In this document: in pieces, positions 57,385-64,000 of the stretch | Layout of the letters: each line of letters opens with the position of its first letter | How positions within the stretch are numbered: position 1 is the stretch's first letter | NCBI GenBank assembly: GCA_003586115.2 | Contig: QVOM02000112.1 | Location: 50,094,212 to 50,158,211, forward strand | Length of the DNA stretch: 64,000 nucleotides | Source: Salvator merianae | Taxonomy: Eukaryota > Chordata > Lepidosauria > Squamata > Teiidae | Reading direction: 5' to 3' | The notes under the pieces: generated by a model | Database searches by the model: none | The model's input: the letters and a program-made list of their open reading frames with translations, nothing else | What the model was told of the DNA's origin: nothing | Translations under genes and position numbers: made by a program

Positions 57385-57575
57385 GAGAGTTTCTTAAAAA
57401 GCACCTCTGAGGTGGCTTAGAGACAACGTAGAGATGGGATTGTTCACACGTCATTCTGCCCCTCCCCCCATCTTATATATCCTGTGCTGGATTGGAAGCA
57501 TTGGAAACAGGTGGGCCACACTCCGCTGTCTCTGAGGTGCCTCCAAGCTGCCCCTTTTGTTATGTCTGAACACAC
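57385..57575. mobile_element. MITE family F
   Basis: AAGCACCTCTGAGGTGGCTTAGAG, CACACGTCATTCTGCCCCTCCCCC and TTTTGTTATGTCTGAACACA match 43204-43415. Confidence 0.75.
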
Positions 57576-57939
57576 AGAAAGTTAAAATAAATGAAGCAAG
57601 TAAAATGAAATAGTGTAAAATCAGCCCTCCTCAATCCCTAAGCCAGAACACTTTGAAAATAAAATCAAATTCTGAACATTTCCCACTATATGCTCCCTTA
57701 TTCCTTACTACTTTGTCCTTAGAAATAAGTCATTTGCCCACCTCCCGTGTTCTGATTGGATTTCAAGGGACAGGCAATAATTACCGAGTGGGTTGTATAT
57801 TGAAGTGGCGAACGTCTTCTGGTTCATAGAATTCATTTCTTTCATGGATAACCCTTTAGAAGCTTCATGCTGGTACTGGGGAGGATAGAAGAAGAAATGA
57901 AAGTATAGAGGCAACTCTTAAGTTAGGTATTTCCTCTCC

Positions 57940-58400
57940 TCAGGCTGCGAAAGGAAATTACAGGATCTTGTTTAGATCCCACGGTTGCCTCTTGCTGCCC
58001 CTGCCAAATAGCAGGGGGCAATCCTGACCGAACCCAGGCTCTTACTTTGTTGTATCCTCATGGAATCACTGCTCTTGCAAAAGAACCCAAGTGTGGGAAG
58101 CTCTTTGGTAAATTTCCCTTTGGTATTTTTCACAGGCTGCCTACATCTGGGTATTTTTGCAAGAGCAACAATCCCATGAGGAAATAACATTCAAGATAAA
58201 CAATCCAGCATGACAGAAAACCCAGCATCAGGGCTGGAGTTTCCATCATGCCCATATTGTGCATTTTCAGTGCACTATCCCAGAAGTGTATTGGCATTGC
58301 CACGGGTATGTGTAGCAATCCCAGTATAGACCTGGGAAAATCACAATTTTTAAACTGTGACTGGAGGTGCCTATAGCGAGGGAGTAAGAAAGAGAAAGAA
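57940..58400. mobile_element. TIR element family E
   Basis: CTCATGGAATCACTGCTCTTGCAAAAG is mirrored by TTTTTGCAAGAGCAACAATCCCATGAGG. Related to 31960-32400. Confidence 0.65.
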
Positions 58401-58879
58401 GAGATGCCTGAGAAACGTACGAAGTTCAAAGGACTGGCTAGAGAGTGCTAGAGGAACTGCTCAGTGTAGTCCTGACATCCGGTCACTCTTTTGCCAACTA
58501 GCTGTACATGTCCGTTTTGTTTTCTAATGCTGTCCGCACTACCAACCACTTTGGGGCCCTCTGTGTGAAGCCGCCAGATGGTCAGCTCTTGCTCAGTTTA
58601 TACAAAAGTGAACATTCATGGATTGGATTATTGGGTCACTCAAGCCATGTTATGTTTCCCGCCAATTATTTTGCAATAGTTTTCCATGAGGAAGCAGAGA
58701 GCTCTCCTCTAGCGCTTTGTTTATATGTATGCTTGAGTTATTGTTTGTTAATTAATCCAAGCACAACAGGAACATAGCTTTTGAAGTATGTGTTACAGTG
58801 GGCTGCCAATTTCTTTATAGGTTTTATTCTGAATCAGTCTTTGCTACTTTAATCCTTCTTAGATGCATGGAATTTGGCA

Positions 58880-59010
58880 TAATTAAGGACAGCAAGGAGC
58901 AGTTGGCAGCAGCTGTAGCTGCTCCTGATCCCGAGGGTCTCTGTGGAGTGCAGACACACTTCACTAGTGAGCATGCAGACACTCACTAGTGAAAAGGCTC
59001 TTTGGACACA
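58880..59010. mobile_element. MITE family B, truncated
   Basis: ACACACTTCACTAGTGAGCATGCAGACACTCACTAGTGAAAAGGC is the right half of family B. Confidence 0.6.
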
Positions 59011-59099
59011 CTAATGAAACATATACTGTAGGCACTTCCAAAATTTGAGTCTCTTCATGCTTGGGCTGGGCTCTTGGACTGTTTATGCATGACGTGAGT

Positions 59100-59560
59100 T
59101 ATCCCACACTATGCTGGAACAAATTACATGATCCAGCCCATGATAAGTCAGACTGCTGGTGGCTCATGCCAAGGGCCATCATGACCTAACTGTGGAGGCT
59201 GGAAATGAACATTCTGACCAGTGCTGTTTTGGCCAGGCACCCAGAAGTAGCACACTTCTGTCACTGCTTCCGGGCACCCAAGGAAATGGTGCCAAGTTTC
59301 TGGGCCCCATTAGATCAAACCACTCGCTCACATGCCATCCACACATGAGTGACTGGTCTGGTATACCAACCTGGGATGCTGAGTGGACCACTTACAAGTG
59401 GTCAATGGTTGGAGCAGACTCCATGAAAGGCCTGGGTGAAGTGGTATATTTTAACCAGGCACCAAAACCATATTATGTAGGTGTCTGGCAAATCTCCAGA
59501 GGGAAGTTGTACCAAAGTCTGGGGGCCACCACAGTAGGTGACTTACTGGGGCTATTAAAC
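59100..59560. mobile_element. Family C fragment followed by an L2-like fragment (- strand)
   Basis: Up to about 59430: CACACATGAGTGACTGGTCTGGTATACCA. From 59430: GGCCTGGGTGAAGTGGTATATTTTAACC...GTCTGGGGGCCACCACAG, the complement of the L2-like ORF2 end. Confidence 0.55.
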
Positions 59561-61027
59561 TAAACAGAGTGAGGGAGAACCAAGTGATCATCTAACCATT
59601 TTTTAAAAAAAATATTGAGAGGGTGATCTAGAAGAAGTTAGTCCTGTAGTAACCTAATAAAAGGTTTCCAAGCTGGTTGATATACTAAAGGAATGTCATC
59701 CCCTAAGCTATGTAGGAGCTGAGCTGTTATAAATTCATTTGCTGCAATATCCCAGATTCTTCCTGCCATCATTTTTGCTTTAGTGACTTTATTTACTGAG
59801 GAGGCGTCTATGCAACCTATGAAGACTGCTTGGAAACATGAATTAATGCAGAGTGCAGTAGCCCATCGGGACTGGTAAGTCTCTTCATTTGCCCTGAAGC
59901 TTTTGCTGCTGCAGCCATGTAGGTTCTGGACTCTGTCTGAAGGGCTGATTCTTATTCAAACCCTTTCACGTTGCTGAACCCTGAAAATACATTCTCCTTT
60001 ATGAACACCCCTGGCATTTTAAATTCAGAAAGAGGTCCGTTCTTTGCATTGGTAATGTTGTCTTCCCTGGTATTAAAATGTCTGCAGAAAGAAAAATAAT
60101 CTCAGAGAACACTAATAATAGAGCACTCCAACCCTGGACTGTAGATATTCATGACTACAGCAAGAGGTCCATTTCCTGATTCAACTTTATGTAGGATGCC
60201 AACAGGGCCTTTTCAACAGCAGCTGCAATACTTTATATGAACCTCTCACAGAAATGAGTTCCAATCTGACTTTCCAAAGGTGTGTGATTTTTATTTTTAT
60301 TTTTGCATACCTGCAAAGCTGGCATTAATTTCTGTTTAGCCTTTGTTCCGTATTGCTTTTCTAATTTTTTTTACTGTTTTTCTGCTACTCTTGGTTTTTC
60401 TTGCTAGTTAATATATCTTGATTTATACAGCAGTGTATCTCAGCTACTATGTAAAGACTAATATAGATTTTTAAAAAATCTTATCCAGCCAATACGCCTC
60501 CATTTCCCCTCCCCATGTTTTTATATGTCCTGAAGCTTGGTTAATTTGGTTTCAAATACTTTAATTCCAGAAAAAACATCATTTGTTTTTTAATACATAA
60601 TTAACAAGCACAAAGTGTAGAAACACCTGAGGAACTGTATTTTGGTAAATACAGATTAATGAAAAAAAAGGAAAGTCAATGATGCTGGCACACATTAGCT
60701 CAGAGATGGCTCTAGATTTAGGAGACTCTACAGAAACAACACATAGGCGAAGGTAGAATTTATGTCACTCCCTGCAAAAGCTGGACCATCTACAAAATGA
60801 CTTTGCTTCTTCCATTGTAAGCAGAGCCTCTTACACCTTGCTTCATGGAGTGAGAGTGAGAGCCCTGCTCTGTGTAAAGCCCTAGGCAGTTGTGTACTTG
60901 ACCTTATGGTATAGCCACATCTGCCCTGACTTTTTGTTGGCTGCTACTTTATTTTCTGCTCGTATTCCTAGTGACATCCAGGCTGACAAGAAAGTAGTGG
61001 TGGGTTTTTTCCCATAGGGGGAGTGGG
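59561..61027. other. Unrecognised intergenic DNA
   Basis: AT-rich, with no exon or clear repeat seen. Confidence 0.45.
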
Positions 61028-61330
61028 GAGAATCACAATTGTGGAGTTGGAAGGAACCACAAGGATAATCTATTCCAACCATTTGCAATGTTCAGGAAAA
61101 TTAAATACTGTTAAGCAGTCGCTGTCCTGCTTCTTCTTAAGTAGATGAAGAACTCTTAATCTTCACAGGCAGACTGTTGCACAGATCTTAATGACTGGAA
61201 ATATTTCCTCATGGGTAACTTGTACCCATTATTTCTGATTCTATTAGCTGTGGCTCTGGAGAATAGTTTCTGATCTGATCATTTTCCTGGTGACACTTTT
61301 ATATACCTGAACACTGATTAAAACCACTGG
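61028..61330 (-). mobile_element. CR1-like LINE 3' region
   Basis: AATCACAATTGTGGAGTTGGAAGGAACC and ACTTGTACCCATTATTTCTGATTCT are the complement of the well-known CR1 3' end of sauropsids. Confidence 0.78.
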
Positions 61331-61379
61331 GATACAGCTATCCCATGTTACAAACTTCACAGGAAGGACAGGACGAGGT

Positions 61380-62480
61380 GAATTGGAGCTGTACGTTACG
61401 GAAGAGATAGAATCTTATGAACTGGAATGTCTAAGTGATTTGGGCCTATCCAGAGAAGCATTGTGGGTAAGAATACCAAGCCAGAAAACAAGGACATGCT
61501 ATCACTCTTCTAACCAAGCTCCCAAAGGAGATTGGCATTTGGAAAATAAGGTAAAGGAAGCATCTGAAAAGGAAAGGGTAGTTATAATGGAGGATTTCAA
61601 CTACCCTGACATAGATTGAATGAAATCCTGTTCACTTCATGAGAGAGACAGATAAAATTCCTAGCCAATCTAAATTATTGTTCCCTAGAGCAGATGGTTG
61701 TGGAATCAACCAGGTGAAAGGGGACCCTGGTGCAAGATGTCATTGTGGCTGATCCAATAGGGAACAGTGACCACAATGTGAAAACATTCAGCTGAAATGC
61801 AGACAGGAAGTAGTTGATAAAATCTAACACAGGAAACTTAAACATCTAAAGGAAAATTCCCCAAAATGAGGAAACCAGTAAAAAGGAAATTGAAAGGGAA
61901 ATTTAGAATTCAACCACTTCAGAATATATGGAGACTACAAATATAATAATGGAGGCTCAATTAATATATGCATCTAAAAGAAGAAAGGGCACTGCCAAGT
62001 CCAAAAGGATACCAGTGTGGCTTACAAGTGCAATATGAGAAGTCATTAAAAGCAAGGAAAGGCCACTTAGAAAATGGAAGGTTTGTCCTAATTAGGGGAA
62101 CAGTAAGGAATATAAATTCTGGCAGAAAAAATGCAAGGAGACAATTAGGAATGCTAAGAAGGATTTTGAGGAGCACAGTGCTAAAAACATCAAAATAAAT
62201 AATAAGAAAAAAATACTTCCCCTTGTTGGTCCTAACTCTCCTACCCATCAGCTTCATAGAGTGCCCCCTGGTCCAAGACTGCCCTAATGGAGAGTCAGGA
62301 CCCAGAGGATCATCAGTCTATGGAGTTTACTACCAGAAGAGGTGGGTGACAGCAACCGGCCTGGATAGCTTTAAGAAAGGGTTAGATAAATTCATGGAGG
62401 TCAGCTGGACCAACGGCTACTAGAATGGATGCCTAGGTAGTGGCTCCAGGGTAGAGAGACAGGCAAGATGTCTCTAAAGG
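61380..62480 (+). mobile_element. CR1-like LINE: endonuclease fragment, ORF2 remnant and 3' UTR
   Basis: VVIMEDFNYPDID (frame 61383-61619) is the conserved endonuclease motif. The region 61960-62200 gives KRIPVWLTSAI and EYKFWQKKCKETIRNAKKDF. From 62300 the 3' region reads GAAGAGGTGGGTGACAGCAACC and TAAATTCATGGAGGTCAGC. The internal RT is missing, so this is a deleted copy. Confidence 0.75.
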
Positions 62481-62649
62481 CCATTTGCACTGTTATAACT
62501 CCTGGTGAAAAGATTGATAGTAAATTATGTAAAATTCTAATTTTATATTTATATATATGTTGTAGAATATATAATGAGGTTATGATCTCTTATATTAGTT
62601 TTTCTTTTTTGTACGCAGCAATGGATGTCTAATGTATAATTGTTGTATG

Positions 62650-62750
62650 AGTAGTGTTTTGTTGTATAAAATAAAACATTAAATAAAATAAATAAAATAA
62701 AGGCCATTTGCAGGGAGTTGAGAGCAGGTGAAGATTTTGCCTTTGTCTTC
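62650..62750 (+). repeat. AATAAA microsatellite and CR1 end fragment
   Basis: TAAAATAAAACATTAAATAAAATAAATAAAATAAAGG followed by the AGGCCATTTGCAGGGAGTTGAGAGCAGG text of the CR1 copy at 30118. Confidence 0.7.
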
Positions 62751-62759
62751 TGCTTGAGA

Positions 62760-63639
62760 AGGACACAAACATGATTGCTTTGTATTACTTGTACAGCCTC
62801 AAGTTATACAAGAACTGCAAAAGTAGGAAAGAGAGATGACACATTTGACTTTTCTTGAACGAAAAGCCAAACTGACTACTGGCCCAAACTCCCAGGCGTG
62901 CATTCCTGTGTTGTCTGAGCTGGAGTGGGGTTGCAGCTCAACATTTTCGCCAAGTTCAACATTTTCCCAGTCCACTGCCATTCCCAAGAGGGAATGTTTT
63001 CATGTCCAAGAAGTCCAAGTGCAATTCTCAGGAATGTCTGACAAGTTTCTCACTTCTTCCTAGGAATGTTCCATTTATCTCCCCTACTTCCTAAATATTT
63101 GATGCTGCCCTGGGAAAAGACAAAACAGCATTTTGCTTACCAGCTGCTGAGACAAAGTAAAAAGAACAGAATTTGGGGGAAATTCAAAGTAAAACAGCTG
63201 TTTCATATCTAATTTCCAGAATGTTATCCATGTTAGTCTGCTGCAATGGAAGCAACAATCTTGTAACATTTCTAGGATGATCATATTTATTTTGGTATAA
63301 GCTCTCACGGAGTACACTCATGAGCTGACAAGTACAGTAAAGGGAAACGGAACACAAAAGGAGCCAGATGGCCTGTTTCTTGTACATTTGCATTCATTCC
63401 AAGAATAGTCTTGTACATAAGGCTTTAAATCCCACTACATTAGTTTCTGGCTATTTTACAAACTGCATTGTAAGAAAATCTGTCATCATTAGTTATTAGC
63501 AGTTACTGTGTTTTGGTACAAAGTCCAGCAGTAATGGGAGGATTAGAAACTTTCCCCACTACATTACCAATTTGTGCACTACTTCCTCACTGCACTGTCA
63601 GTGTGTAGCAATTGCAGCAATGTTGTGTGTACACACATA
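62760..63639. other. Unrecognised intergenic DNA
   Basis: Several short frames only; none shows a domain or splice context. Confidence 0.45.
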
Positions 63640-63842
63640 GGTTGTATTCATGAACAGTTAAAAACAAAAAGGTACCCCTGAGGCAGCTTTGAGTTCATTC
63701 ATTCACATGTCAGTCTGCCCCTCCCCCGTATGCATGAACATTCTAGAATATCAAAGTGGGTTGGAGACCTGGTTGAGAACAGAGGGCCAGATGCTACCAT
63801 CTCTTGTGCTGCTTTTTTGGCTATGGGTGAACACAGCCATAG
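63640..63842. mobile_element. MITE family F
   Basis: CACATGTCAGTCTGCCCCTCCCCCG and GGGTGAACACAGCC match the other three copies. Confidence 0.7.
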
Positions 63843-64000
63843 TGTAGCTTATATTTGAGATTAATGTCTTGCTGCTGGGTACAGGGCTGACATTTCATAT
63901 ATGGCCAGCTTGGTGACAGGAAGAAGAATCTTGGGCGATTTGAGTGCCATCTTCTTTCTCCCATGACTGAGAGTTACCTCTGACCACAGCCTGTGTCAGA

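Noticed and set aside
1..64000. CRISPR array, prophage or bacterial operon
   Set aside because: No regularly spaced direct repeats and no bacterial-type genes; the exon-intron structure and LINEs are vertebrate.

Overview
This window looks like nuclear DNA of a squamate reptile (a lizard or a close relative). That call rests on the repeats: BovB, CR1-like, L2-like and L1 LINEs, a Penelope-like element with a GIY-YIG end, tRNA-derived SINEs, the MITE ending in 'CCAACAACATCTGGAGG' that I know from lizards, and a very dense load of small terminal-inverted-repeat (TIR) transposons. Genes are split into short exons with GT-AG introns, and no bacterial-type gene is present.

Two protein genes can be supported, both on the + strand and head to tail. 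(1) The 3' part of a DNMT3L-like gene: six exons between 1941 and 16842 encode the last 205 residues, the catalytically dead methyltransferase-like domain. The ADD-domain exons must lie left of the window. (2) ICOSLG (B7-H2), from a CpG-rich promoter at about 22.9-23.8 kb: exon 1 at 23766-23788, signal-peptide exon at 28688-28728, IgV exon at 33246-33590, IgC exon at 38056-38325 and transmembrane exon at 38797-38908. The cytoplasmic tail is not settled; candidate exons lie at 50466, 52617 and 53439. All listed exon joins up to 38908 keep the frame. The order DNMT3L then ICOSLG in one orientation matches the mammalian neighbourhood, as far as I know it.

Layout: 1-16.9 kb, DNMT3L exons in repeat-rich introns. 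16.9-22.9 kb, intergenic: a BovB copy broken by two TIR elements, one of them a 1.47-kb unit that carries a CpG-rich segment. 21.6-26 kb, ICOSLG promoter and exon 1 between two inverted copies of one 0.8-kb TIR element. 26-39 kb, ICOSLG body with a Penelope-like element in its IgV-IgC intron. 39-53.5 kb, repeats (L1, L2-like, BovB) and possible ICOSLG tail exons. 53.5-64 kb, no recognisable gene, CR1 and MITE remnants.

The two genes act in unrelated processes: DNMT3L as a cofactor of de novo DNA methylation in the nucleus, ICOSLG as a surface ligand for the T-cell costimulatory receptor ICOS. The most notable points are a DNMT3L orthologue outside mammals, the inverted transposon pair around the ICOSLG promoter, and the transposon carrying a CpG island between the genes.
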